64,000 bases of DNA from Dendrolimus kikuchii. Lineage: Eukaryota > Arthropoda > Insecta > Lepidoptera > Lasiocampidae. This document shows positions 52,950 to 63,209 of this stretch, in pieces (the stretch's first letter is position 1; each line of letters begins with the position of its first letter). Location: assembly GCA_019925095.2 (NCBI GenBank), contig CM034388.1:29766934-29830933 (forward strand), written 5' to 3'. The position numbers and the translations under genes are program-made. Under the pieces are notes generated by a model, which did not search any database, was not told the origin of the DNA, and saw nothing but the letters and a program-made list of their open reading frames with translations.

Positions 52950-53215
52950 AAGTGGCGTTAATCGCAAACATTTATCAAACCAACGTATGGCAAAAGTGTG
53001 GGTGGTAGACTTCGTGCTGGTAGACCGCGACGTATATATCATTATTAAATCGCGGATGTCTTAAAGAATGTCCAGGTAAAACCATCTATAATAAACGTGT
53101 ATGTATGTATGAAGAGATTAATGAATGTAGATGAAGCAAAAGATGTATGTCAAGATCGTAGCAAGAACAAATCCTATCCTATGTCTACCCTAATGGGACA
53201 GGCGTGATAATATGT
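52950..53215 (+). mobile_element. Old LINE related to family B
   Basis: Degenerate frames include CRPRR-like, then LMNVDEAKDVCQDRSKN and a GQA-stop end before TATGTATG. This matches the order of the family B C-terminus with strong divergence. Confidence 0.5.
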
Positions 53216-53601
53216 ATGTACAAGACAATAATATTAATAATCGGCAGACAAACATATGTATGCCCAGCTAAGCAAGTTACATTTGCGTTATAAGTAATAT
53301 ACAACGCAAAACTCTAGATTCGATAGCAAACAATGCAGACCTCATTCGACTAGATCTAGACCACAGTAAATTATGGAAAATTCGCTTAAGAATAACAGCA
53401 TGGGAATCGAACTTTTGCATTCTAGTGAGATAGGCCTATATAACCAAAAAAAGCCCGTTAAAAACGTGTTGTATTAAATCTTTACATAGTATAAAAGAAA
53501 ATCGCTTTACGCGTCTGTCTGTATATCCGATAACTCCTCGTAAACTACACATCGGGGAAAACAAGTTATTTCTAAATTCTGATTCGACGCGCTTGTATTA
53601 A

Positions 53602-53860
53602 TTTTTTTTTATGGCCTGAGTTCAGCAGACAGGCAGACGGCCCACCTGATGGAAAGCGGTTACCATCACTAATGGACATTTGTAACATGAAAAGTGCTTC
53701 AAATGTGCTGCCGCTCAGCAAAGGGAGGCTGGAATCTGGCCACTAATGTTGGAACACAACTCAAGGCTGTCATGGCGATATACTCTAAACGAGGGCTGGC
53801 AAACACCCTACCAATTGGGTGTGGGTTGTTTTGTCGCCTCTTATGACAGGCCGTGCAGAT
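53602..53860 (-). mobile_element. Family A retroposon, copy 25, left part (split by copy 26)
   Basis: An older copy from its T-run to GACAGGCCGTGCAGAT. It continues at 54150 (CCGCACGGCCACAGGATATTG) to CACGGAT at 54198. Confidence 0.87.
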
Positions 53861-54149
53861 ATCCGTGCAGGAACGGAGAAAGAATACAATTTCCTGCGGC
53901 CTGGCGGCCTGTCGTAAGAGGCGACTTAACAACCCACAGCCAGGTGGTAGGGTATTTACCCGACTGGATGGCTACCACCCCTGGTCTAGAGTATGCCGCC
54001 ATAACAACCTTGTGTTGTGTTCCGGCATTAGTGACCAGGTTCCAGTCTCCTTTAAAAGAGCAGCAGCGCATTTGTAGCACCTTTGGTGTTGCAAATGTCC
54101 ATACGCGATGGTAACCGCTTTCCATCAAGAACTCCTGCAATAAAAAAAA
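53861..54149 (+). mobile_element. Family A retroposon, copy 26, nested in copy 25
   Basis: Starts ATCCGTGCAGG and ends CTCCTGCAATAAAAAAAAG. Because it sits inside another family member, it fixes both ends of the mobile unit. A 20-base deletion removes GGCCGTCTGCCTGTCTGCTG near the tail. Confidence 0.92.
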
Positions 54150-54198
54150 GACCGCACGGCCACAGGATATTGTATGCTTTCTCCGCTCCTGCACGGAT
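54150..54198 (-). mobile_element. Family A retroposon, copy 25, right part
   Basis: The remaining sense 5' end of the older copy, after the inserted copy 26. Confidence 0.87.
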
Positions 54199-54339
54199 GA
54201 AACAATAACAATAAAACTTTATAAATAACGGACTGTATTCAAATTGAAATTGTGTGAATTTCTATGGACATTGCTCTAATTTATGTGATATCGGTGGGTG
54301 TGTATAGCTTTAGGTAATTTCATTTCTCCTATTTTTTCA

Positions 54340-54535
54340 TAGCCCCACCACATAATTGCGTAATCAAGCCATACCCATCGACAAATGCTTGCCGCCACGC
54401 TGACCACGTCCATCAGCGTTACGTCACGGTTGACCGCTTCGACCGCGCGAACCGTACCGCACGCGTCTGCGTGACGCGGGTTGTACGGGCGTCCGACAAG
54501 TTGGCCTACCGCAAAATGAGATTGCCGATTGATTG
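54340..54535. promoter_or_regulatory. CpG-rich unique segment with a CRE-like site
   Basis: CpG density is far above the surroundings. It contains GTTACGTCACGG (CRE-like) at about 54419 and ACCGCACGCGTCTGCGTGACG, which has a local inverted repeat. It belongs to no repeat family here. Possible regulatory DNA. Confidence 0.25.
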
Positions 54536-54613
54536 GTATTGTTTATTGATTGACAACATTTGGAAGCCTACAATTGGTTAGGCTGTACAAGATAGAGGAA
54601 GTGGTGTACTCGT

Positions 54614-54920
54614 ATTTGTGCAGGAACGGAGAAAGAATACAATTTCCTGAGGCCGGGCGGCCTGTCGTAAGAGGCGACAAAACAACCCACAACCAGGTGG
54701 TAGGGCATTCGCCCGACTGGATGATTGCCACCCTGGTCTAAAGTATGTCGCCATAACAACTTTGAGTTGTGTTCCGGCATTAGTGACCAGGTCTTCCTTA
54801 AGAAAGCAGCAGCGCATTTGTAGCACCTTTGGTGTTGCAAATGTCAATAGACGATGGTAACCTCTTTCCATCAAGTGGGCCGTCTGCCTGTCTGCTGAAC
54901 TGCTGCAATATTTTTTTTTT
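54614..54920 (+). mobile_element. Family A retroposon, copy 27, tail replaced by T-run
   Basis: Complete except for an 8-base loss near CAGGTCTTCC. The tail reads GCAATATTTTTTTTTT, unlike other copies. Confidence 0.88.
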
Positions 54921-55090
54921 AACTCAAGTTTCGGAGGCTGAGACTCACTTTGGGTCGTTGAGGCAACAGTTAGTTAGATTGACAACATGGGGTGGTTAAG
55001 CTCTATGAAGAGTATGTTAGGTTTCAAATTGGGTACATTTTGATAATTTTTTATGACATTTTTTTTGAGTTATTATTATGTCATTTTTTG

Positions 55091-55261
55091 TACATACATA
55101 ACTTCACGCCAGTTCCCTTGCGGGGTAGGCACGAACAACAGAGCGCCATTTAGGCTTATTCTTACACACCTCACTTGCTTCTTTGACATTCATAACTCTT
55201 GTCATACACGCTCGTCTGTTCTTAAGGCTCCTGACATCACCTTCTGCTAGTACACGATCAT
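55091..55261 (-). mobile_element. LINE family B fragment 11
   Basis: Tail, ELA-stop and back to DRVLAEGDV. 5' truncated at CGATCA. Confidence 0.87.
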
Positions 55262-55970
55262 TTTTTGTAGGACATTTGATTATATTATACTGTATGTCTT
55301 TAAAGACCACGGGCCATAAAAATGTCCCGGACTTGTAGAGGGCTTGCGTGGGGCCATGGGAAGGCCAACACGTAGAGGCCTCTTGACAAATTTAATGTAA
55401 ATGTGGCGTGACACTGACCGGCGATTATCCCTGTCTATATCATATAGTAATGCACCCAAGGACAAGCCCCGGCCAGTGTAGGACTATTGTGGGAAATGAG
55501 GACAAAAAGTACCGGGCTATTGGGGTGAACTGCTAGTGGTACTAGGAGTCTAGGAATATGAGGACTATGGCGTCTGCCTGTCGCAATGTTCGGAGAACAT
55601 GGAAAAATGGGCATACGGTGACTCGCCACTCCCTGCATAGGCCCCAAAAAATGCCATAGAAGACAGGGGCAACATGGGTGTGAGTGGCTAAGGAGTTTAG
55701 AGAGGTGGGCTGCAGGTTCACCGAAGCTACTTCTGACGTTATTTATCACTTCCACCCCTGGAGCTTGAGTCTTAGCTTAGTTAAGGCAAGCATGGAGGCG
55801 GGTACGAGGTGTCACTACTCACCTAAAGCTTCGCCACAAAGCGCCCTATGGTATAATTATATTTATTATTGTAATTTTTCTATGCCTAACTGGCCAAACA
55901 TGATGCACATTTACTTTTATACTGTCATGCATACTCTGGTTTGTAAATACTCATATGTAAGAAATAAGTA
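55262..55970. other. GC-richer unassigned block
   Basis: About 550 bases (55300-55860) are markedly less AT-rich. Open frames of 61 and 106 codons occur on the minus strand without recognisable motifs. It resembles the 3' part of an unknown retroposon more than a host gene. Confidence 0.3.
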
Positions 55971-56031
55971 AACTTTGACTTTGATAGTATAGATAGATAT
56001 ACACATATATTTAATGTTTAATAATATATAT

Positions 56032-56168
56032 TCTATTTATCGAGGAAGGCTATAGGCTATATATCATCACGCTAAGACCTATAGGAGCGGAGCACCAATG
56101 AAGAATGTTTCAAAATCAGGGGCTTTTGAAAACAAATTCCACGCGGACGACGCCGCGGGCACAGCTAG
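56032..56168 (+). mobile_element. Helitron 3' half
   Basis: TTTATCGAGGAAGGCTATAGG to GACGCCGCGGGCACAGCTAG before T. 5' truncated. Confidence 0.78.
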
Positions 56169-56822
56169 TAATATTATATAATATTCCTCCCACCAATTTT
56201 AATATTGTTATTCTGTATTGAAATACACTGATATCGCGGCTGAAATGTTAATCGTGTTTTATTAATGTATCATATTAAGAATATCATTAGGAAGTCAAGT
56301 AACCATTAAACTTGCGCTTTGAGTAGAGCGATATCAAAGTTGCAAATTGACGTACCACTTTAAGTGAAATCGTAAAACAAAACTCAAGACAATTCAGCTA
56401 CTAAGTTGCGTTATAGGCAGTTAAAACTTGGTCCCGTAACTTGATGTGCGTTGCACATGTCAATGCAAATAGATGATCATTATTAGATTCTAGGATTCCG
56501 TATCTTTATGTAGAATAAGCTTTTTTAAAAAGGTTTTTAAATACAAGCTTTTGAGATCCTGGATATCATGTAACCGCAGAGTGATAGCCAAGACATAAGT
56601 AAAACGAGCCCAAACACCCAAACACGACGGGTCTATCTTGTTTAGTAGTACAGGAGTTCCTATGGCCACCTTCCGACTCCATCATCAGATCAGCTCCATG
56701 GTACCATATTATTGCATTGTCACACGATATACATATGTGTGCAAAATTTCAGCTCAATCGGAAACCGGGAAGTTGGTCAAATTTAACTTACAAGATTCCT
56801 TCTTCCAGATTCATCCTTCGAC

Positions 56823-57029
56823 CTTACATACATACTTACATACATACATACTTACATACATACATACTTACATACATACTTACATACATACATACATACT
56901 TACATACATACTTACATACTTACATACATACTTACATACATACATACATACTTACATACATACTTACATACATACATACATACTTACATACTTACATACA
57001 TACTTACATACATACTTACATATATACAT
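56823..57029. repeat. CATA/CTTA tetranucleotide array
   Basis: About 200 bases of TACATACT and TACATACA blocks. Open frames over it (YIHTYIHT repeats) are artefacts. Confidence 0.95.
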
Positions 57030-57164
57030 AGGCACATCCATTGCAAGCTACATAAAAGCTTGCAATAAAAAAGCTTGTAAAACGGAATCTCGCAATTTTT
57101 TTCAAAAACTATAAAGTTGGGTGTTCAAAAATAAATCAAGTAAAATTAAAATACAAATCCGTCG

Positions 57165-57656
57165 GGCTCTTGTCACCGCTGGGGTACCCGCCGTCCTAGA
57201 ACCAAACGGCTTGTGCCACGACGATGGCAGAGAGCCGATGGTATGTCATTGGTGCGCTGGAAGATGGGTCGCCCCTTAGTATGGGACGCGTCTTGCGTCG
57301 ATACTTTGGCAGCGTCCCACCTGCCAGCCACTAGCATATCTGCTGGTACAGCTGCTGCACAACAGGAGGCCCTAAAACGCTGCAAATACTCAGCCATTGG
57401 AAATGGATACATATTTGCGACTTTTGGGGTCGAGACTCTGGGACCATGGGGGCCTGAGGCGCACAAGCTTTATCGAGACATAGCCAAACGTCTGGCGGAT
57501 GTCTCACGTAACCAAAAGACTGGTTTATACCTCCAGCAACGCGCTAGCGTTGCCATTCGGCGAGGCAGGGTGACCAGTCTTTTGGGCACGTTTCAGACTG
57601 ACAGCGCTCTGGTACTAGATTTTATACTTTGTATATATAGTTTATTTTTAATTTAA
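57165..57656 (+). mobile_element. Retroelement C-terminus with PD...D-like motif, copy 3
   Basis: The most complete of the three: GVPAVLEPNGLCHDDG, a one-base loss, then RADGMSLVRWKMGRPLVWDA and [15 protein letters not shown], then KRCKYSAIGNGYIFATFGVE, TLGPWGPEAHKLYRDIAKRL and LQQRASVAIRRGRVTSLLGT. The P of the PD motif is A here. The ELDYIFYL-like end is replaced by VLDFIL before the frame runs on. Confidence 0.6.
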
Positions 57657-58684
57657 TTTATTTATAACTAGCGTTATTTATTTACTTCCCATAAAAAGAA
57701 AACAAAATTTAAAGAGTACAAAAATTCGATAAACTTAATTAAATGGGAAGGACAGGAGCCCAAACTAGGTAAACCCTGTATGATGGTACTCCTGGCCCTC
57801 GCCTTCCATTAAGCACTATTTCAATAATAACCACCACCAAAGAGCACTACAATGAAAGAAAAAAAAAAGAATAATAATAAAATAAAATAAAAATAGAGAG
57901 ATGTGTGTGTGTGAGTGTGAGTAGAAATGTGTAATAATGGTTACAAGTGTGTTTGGGTGTAGGAATATCAATGTTTGTAAAGTGTGAGTGTTAGTAAAAC
58001 TAATTGTTATTCAGCAACTGTTATCAAATTTTCAGTTTATATATATATATAGATTTACTTTATTTTTAATTAGGTGATTGATATGTAATTGAATGTGCAA
58101 TGTAATTAAGCGAATCACTCGCATTCTCCACCAAGAAATACAAAAATCTTTAATGAAACTAATTTTGCTCGTGGAATTCGTATATTTCTATATTTTACAA
58201 TTTTTGAATATTACAAAGATTGCTTTTGCGTTCCGTGTTAAATTCGAATATTGGCGGTTTGGCCGTAGACTACGAGTGTTCCGCATAGACAAATGTTGAT
58301 ATTGCGCGTACACACCGGCGCGAACTGTTATCCGGGGTCTTTAAAACAACTTTTAAAAAAAGATTTTTATTTACACCCGAAGAAAATACAAAATTGAAAT
58401 TAATTAGAACTTAGAAAATAAGAAACAGCGATCCGGCAATTATGCGCGGCGGAGGAATGGAGACACGAGACTGACTGGGTGTAGGAACGGTAGGTGTATT
58501 AATAAACTATTGGATGCTGCTGCGAGCGGAAGGCAAAGGTAAGCAGGTCTGGAGGAAAGGGGCCTAGGTATAACAGAACGTAATGGTTTCATCCCGGCTG
58601 GACCAGTGTGTACCTCTTCAGTTTAATCGTGCGCCGAGATATAGAAAGCGAAAATTACTCTGCATATATAATATATATATTAAT
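57657..58684. other. AT-rich sequence, 3' UTR-like and unassigned
   Basis: GGGAAGGACAGGAGCCCAAAC to CTCGCCTTCCATTAAG (57746-57814) could be part of the preceding element's 3' UTR. A TG-rich patch lies at 57900-57960. No gene is supported. Confidence 0.4.
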
Positions 58685-59352
58685 TGTTGTGAATGAGTTT
58701 GTATATCTTGGATGTGCTTTTAGCAGGGATGGAAAGTACACCGCTGATATAGAAAGAAGAGTGAATTTGGGGAATAGTGTGAATGGAGCGTTAGGTAAAC
58801 TTCTAGGCGCTAAGAACCTCAGCCAGAAGGCCCAGCTCGCCATACACAACGCGGTGCTGGTACCTACGCTCACGTATGGATGCGAGAGTTGGGTATGGAA
58901 GAGAGAGCATGAAAGTAGAGTAAACGCGGTCGAGATGCGAGCACTGCGCAAAATCTGCGGAGTGACGCTCGCGGACCGCGTTCGTAATACCGAAGTAAGA
59001 AAGAGAGTTGGTCTGAAAGAGAGTGTCAGGGTGAAGGTAAGGAAAGGAATGCTCCGGTGGTTCGGGCATGTGGAAAGAATGCAGATGAAAGAATGACTAA
59101 ACAGATATACAATGCAAAAGTGGATGGATGAAGAAGTCGTGGAAGGCCACGACACACCTTCCATGATCAAATTGATCGTGTACTAGCAGAAGGTGATGTC
59201 AGGAGCCTTAAGAACAGACGAGCTTGCATGACAAGAGTTATGAATGTCAAAGAGGCAAGTGAGGTGTATAAGAATAAGCCTAAATGGCACTCTGTTGTTC
59301 GTGACTACCCCGCAAGGGAGCTGGCGTGAAGTTATGTATGTATGTATGTATA
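58685..59352 (+). mobile_element. LINE family B fragment 12, longest copy
   Basis: Reads NEFVYLGCAFSRDGKYTADI, RRVNLGNSVNGALGKLLGAK, VLVPTLTYGCESWVWKREHE and RALRKICGVTLADRVRNTEV, then MLRWFGHVERM. These are the thumb and C-terminal part of a LINE reverse-transcriptase protein. A one-base loss at about 59083 (ATGCAGATG) shifts the frame. It ends with ELA-stop and TATG repeats. Confidence 0.9.
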
Positions 59353-59440
59353 TTAATTGTTAAAAAGTAAGTAGTTCGTACTATATGTTACGTATACCAC
59401 CATCGCCATTATTATCTCAATTCATTTCTGGAGTTATTTT

Positions 59441-59754
59441 ATCCGTGCAGGAACGGAGAAAGAATACAATTTCCTGCGGCCGGGCGGCCTGTCGTAACAG
59501 GCGACTTAACAACCCACAGCCACGTGGTAGGGCATTTACCCGACTGGATGGCTACCACCCCTGGTCTAAAGTATGTCGCCATAACAACCTTGAGTTGTGT
59601 TCCGGCATTAGTGACCAGGTTCCAGTTTCCCTTAAGAGAGCAGCAGCGCATTTGTAGCAACTTTGCTGTTGCAAATGTCCATAGGCGATGGTACCGCTTT
59701 TCCATCAAGTGGGCCGTCTGCCTGTCTGCTGATCTCCTACAATAAAAGATAAAA
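59441..59754 (+). mobile_element. Family A retroposon, copy 28, full length
   Basis: Complete; the tail reads CTCCTACAATAAAAG. Confidence 0.9.
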
Positions 59755-59845
59755 GAGTTGTCTGAAAGAGATGGTTTTTTAGCGACAAGATCGCCCTTTG
59801 TACATAACTAGATATAATTTTAGTCTTTAAGTTCATTTTTGTAAT

Positions 59846-59956
59846 ACATACATACATACATACATAACTTCACGCCAGTTCCCTTGCGGGGTAGGCACGA
59901 ACAACAGAGTGCCATTTAGGCTTATTCTTACACACCTCACTTGCCTCTTTGACATT
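59846..59956 (-). mobile_element. LINE family B fragment 13
   Basis: CATA-repeat tail, ELA-stop and back to NVKEASEVC-like codons only. Confidence 0.85.
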
Positions 59957-60289
59957 TTTGTAATGGTGTATAATAAAGTGTTATCTATACATCTAGCTAT
60001 TATAAGATTTCTATTACTTATTTTATATTTTAATTTGTTTATTTTTGTTTTTTGAAATAAAAATTCTTAAGACTCGTTGAGATTTGAAACTCGATGAAAC
60101 GAAAATAAAGTGACACTAAAAAATATTTAATCATTCAAACACTATGCTCGCAAAGATAGAGTTGGAAATATTTTGAAGTTCTGAAGTTCATAAATCGAAT
60201 TGAAACTAGTGCATTTGTTTCCTATTTTAGTTAGCATAAGCGTTTGCTTCATTAGTTCGGAAGTTTGGTTCGGCGATTAAATTGATTGT

Positions 60290-60617
60290 TACGACATCGC
60301 GTCACATTCCCGGAAAGCATCCCTTACCCGGTAACATTTCCTCTTCCACCTTAATTCGGCCGGTACTAACCAGAGGGCGCTGCGCACACACATGCATTTC
60401 ATTGGCCGAGCGGAATTTTTCAATGGCTGCCTAAATAACGCGACGCCACGCTCGCCGATAAAGAGTCCAAAACCGTCGGAAAACTACTGCATTGTGCCCT
60501 ATAACCGCTCCCTAAAGTGCCAACTGTGTCCCGAACGTCTAGTGTAGTGTTTGTGTAAACCCAGGACGCGCGAATCCGGCCGGAATCCTGCATAATTCCT
60601 TACACAGTTCCAGTGAC
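60290..60617 (+). promoter_or_regulatory. CpG-rich unique segment with a possible first exon
   Basis: GC- and CpG-rich DNA with no repeat homologue here. It ends CAGTTCCAGTGACG|GTAAGC, a strong donor at 60617/60618, after TGTAGTGTTTGTGTAAACC. This could be a TATA-less promoter and 5' UTR exon of a gene whose coding exons lie to the right, beyond the window. Candidate only. Confidence 0.3.
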
Positions 60618-60727
60618 GGTAAGCGTTCATTTTTTTCTGCTTTGTTCACTAGGATTTCCGAGGCGGCATCAGGTCTGATATAGAAACAGGGTTTGATCCG
60701 GCTAAGTAGCCATTCATATCTTATCAT

Positions 60728-60728
<1 letters not shown>

Positions 60729-60763
<35 letters not shown>
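60729..60763. repeat. (TA)n microsatellite
   Basis: Seventeen or so TA units directly before family A copy 29. Confidence 0.9.
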
Positions 60764-60765
<2 letters not shown>

Positions 60766-60766
60766 T

Positions 60767-61084
60767 ATCCGTGCAGGAACGGAGAAAGAATACAATTTCC
60801 TGCGGCCTGGCGGCCTGTCGTAAGAGGCGACTAAACAACCCACAGCCAGGTAGGGTATTTGCTCGACTGGATGGCGACCACCCCTGGTCTAGAGTATGCC
60901 GCCATAACAACCTTGTGTTGTGTTCCGGCATTAGTGACCAGGTTCCAGTCTCCTTTAAGAGAACAGCAGCACATTTGTAGCACCTTTGGTGTTGCAAATG
61001 TCCATAGGCGATGGTAACCGCTTTCCATCAAGTGGACCGTCTGCCTGTCTGCTGAACTCCTGCAATAAAAAAATAAAATAAAAA
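60767..61084 (+). mobile_element. Family A retroposon, copy 29, full length
   Basis: Complete, with a 3-base loss in the CAGGTAGGG segment. Inserted at a (TA)n tract. Confidence 0.9.
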
Positions 61085-61440
61085 GATGTTGATTTTAGGT
61101 TGTTAGTGAAAATGTCGATATGGATGCGTTTTCAAGTAGACTTTATTTATTGGTGTTACCACTCTAAGAAACATAAATTGCGTGACCCTTTTCAGTGTTA
61201 CCAGTGTAAGAAACATAAATTGCGCAACCTTTTAGTGTTGCCATTTGAATATTGGTTTAGTACCATCCCGCGACCCCTTGTCGTAGACAATAAGCCGCTC
61301 GTGTCATTTGTTCAAAGTGAAAACATGGAATCTGAATAATATGTGTTATATAATATATCTTAAATATGTAATATGTGAAATGTAATAATTTGCATTAAAA
61401 TATAAAATAATTTTTGGGCTTGGTAATAATATTATATAAA
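61085..61440. other. Unassigned, contains a roughly 45-base tandem duplication
   Basis: GTGTTACCACTCTAAGAAAC at 61152 and GTGTTACCAGTGTAAGAAAC at 61195 start two copies of a 43-base unit. An open frame here lacks recognisable features. Confidence 0.4.
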
Positions 61441-61766
61441 TAATACATACATAACTTCACGCCAGTTCCCTTGCGGGGTAGGCACGAACAACAGAGTGCC
61501 ATTTAGGCTTATTCTTACACACCTCACTTGCCTCGTTGACATTCATAACTCTTCTCATGCAAGCTCGTCTGTTCTTAAGGCTCCTGACATCACCTTCTGC
61601 TAGGACACGATCAATTTGATCATGGAAGGTGTGTCGTGGCCTTCCACGACTTTTGCATCCATCCACTTTTGCATTGTATATCTGTTTAGTCATTCTTTCC
61701 ACATGCCCGAACCACCGGAGCATTCCTTTCCTTACCTTCACCCCGACACTCTCTTTCAGACCAACT
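61441..61766 (-). mobile_element. LINE family B fragment 14
   Basis: Open for 94 codons to ELA-stop, with CATA tail. 5' truncated at CAGACCAAC, the same point as fragment 5. The HDER codons after GHVERM are deleted, as in fragment 3. Confidence 0.88.
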
Positions 61767-62170
61767 ATATAAATTATAAACCTTATAATTATCCTAATAC
61801 TCCTGATACTCTATATTTACCTCATTCTCTCGTAGGTTACATTTCCGAAGTTTCGCTTCTGCCGTGTGTGAATTGCAGACACACACTTTTTTTTGGTCAA
61901 TTGTCTCTATTCAGAATAAAATCAGTTGAAAAGCGTTATTGAATGTCAGAAGTTAAAAACTATCGATCTTATTCATATTGATTTAGATTAAGTTTTTAGG
62001 CTACTTTGACTCTTTAGACCATCCTGTCTCATAATGAAGATCTGGTATCAGCTTCAGAGTATATACCCATTTCATACACATCCTATATAAACAGAGTGAG
62101 ACAACAACAATAAATCGTTTTGTTTTAAATTCAACCATAAATTTGTGCCAATTAAGGATTTTTTATATTT

Positions 62171-62480
62171 ATTTTTTATTGCAGGAGTTCAGCAGACAGG
62201 CAGACGGCCCACTTGATAGAAAGCGGTTACCATCGCCTATGGACATTTGTAACACCAAAGGTGCTACAAATGCGCTGCTGTTCTCTTAAGGGAGACTGGA
62301 ACCTGGTCACTAATGCCGGAACACAACACAAGGTTGTTATGGCGGCATACTCTAGACCAGGGGTGGTCGCCATCCAGTCGGAAAAATACCCTACCACCTG
62401 GCTGTGGGTTATTTTGTCGCCTCTTACGACAGGCCGCCTGGCCACAGGAAATTGTATTCTTTCTCCGTTCCTGCACGGAT
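62171..62480 (-). mobile_element. Family A retroposon, copy 30, full length
   Basis: Complete reverse copy from the T-run to CACGGAT. Confidence 0.9.
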
Positions 62481-62549
62481 GAAAAGGATCTTAAAGCAGT
62501 CTACAAACTTACTGTAACTAAATATGAATAAGAACATAAGTCTACTTCA

Positions 62550-62723
62550 TCTATACTAATATTATAAAGAGGTAAAGTTTATGAGTTTGTGACGTTGTAG
62601 GGGTTAATCTCTGGATCTACTAAACCGATTTTAAAAATTCTTTTACTGTCAGAAAGCTACGCTAACAGGGAGTGTCATAAGCTATATAACATGACGCTAT
62701 ATACCACGGTAGCAGGCCGCTAG
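62550..62723 (+). mobile_element. Short Helitron, 174 bp
   Basis: TCTATACTAATATTATAAAG after A and GCAGGCCGCTAG before T. The body differs from the common type (GGGGTTAATCTCTGGATCTAC). Confidence 0.8.
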
Positions 62724-62914
62724 TATTCTGTATATATCGCTTCGCAACGTGTTATTGAGGTTTTAAGAAGTAGAACTTGTAAGAATTTCCAGCAACAGGT
62801 TTAGCTATATTTTTTTTATTGTGACAGCCCTGGAGTTCTATTTAAACTTGCCGACTATAATTTAAAAAAAAAAACTATGAAATAGATATTTAACAAATAT
62901 ATTTATTTAAAAAT

Positions 62915-63148
62915 CTAAACATAGTAATACCGTGTGTAGATGTAAGTATGTGTGATAGGATCGTAATGGTAGCCCTTGTTTGGAAGTATTTTGTAATCAT
63001 ACGGTGGGTAGAAATATTGAACACGGACGACCGGTGTGTAATATGGTCCTGGGGGATAAACGAGGACTTCTTGTTTGCTGATGGTGGCCGGTGCTGAGAG
63101 AGTAGCCACCACGGATACAAGAAGAACGAAGAATATTGATTTGTTCAT
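62915..63148 (-). CDS. Small secreted Tyr/Pro-rich protein, 77 aa
   Basis: The minus-strand frame starts MNKSIFFVLLVSVVATLSA, a signal peptide cleaved after Ala19. The mature chain (PATISKQEVLVYPPGPYYTP, then RVQYFYPPYDYKILPNKGYH and YIYTRYYYV) is rich in Tyr and Pro and has no Cys. The ATG immediately follows TTATTTCCAG on the minus strand, so the architecture equals the four plus-strand genes. AATAAA on the minus strand (62907-62902) is only eight bases past the TAG stop. The intron upstream contains solo LTR 3, and exon 1 is probably beyond the window. A structural secreted peptide is possible; not recognised. Confidence 0.78.
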   Translation of the reverse strand: MNKSIFFVLLVSVVATLSAPATISKQEVLVYPPGPYYTPVVRVQYFYPPYDYKILPNKGYHYDPITHTYIYTRYYYV

Positions 63149-63209
63149 CTGGAAATAATAATGATAGGATAGAAAGAAAGAAATAGCGACGTAATTACAT
63201 TCTTTATAC

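Noticed and set aside
55435..55755. 106-codon minus-strand frame starting MEVINNVRSS
   Set aside because: No signal peptide, domain, splice site or promoter. The GC-rich block makes long frames likely by chance, and it overlaps other frames.
56638..57114. 158- and 104-codon frames rich in YIHTYLHT
   Set aside because: They arise from the CATA/CTTA tetranucleotide array.
61100..61339. 79-codon frame with two CKKHKLR-like units suggesting a zinc finger
   Set aside because: The similarity comes from a 43-base tandem duplication. Cys and His spacing does not fit a finger.
489..62480. Many 60-105 codon frames such as QERRKNTISCGRAACRKRR or ESGYHRLWTFATPKLLQMRC on both strands
   Set aside because: They all lie inside family A copies in both orientations and differ by frameshifts and stops. 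They are repeat sequence read in several frames, with no start or splice context.
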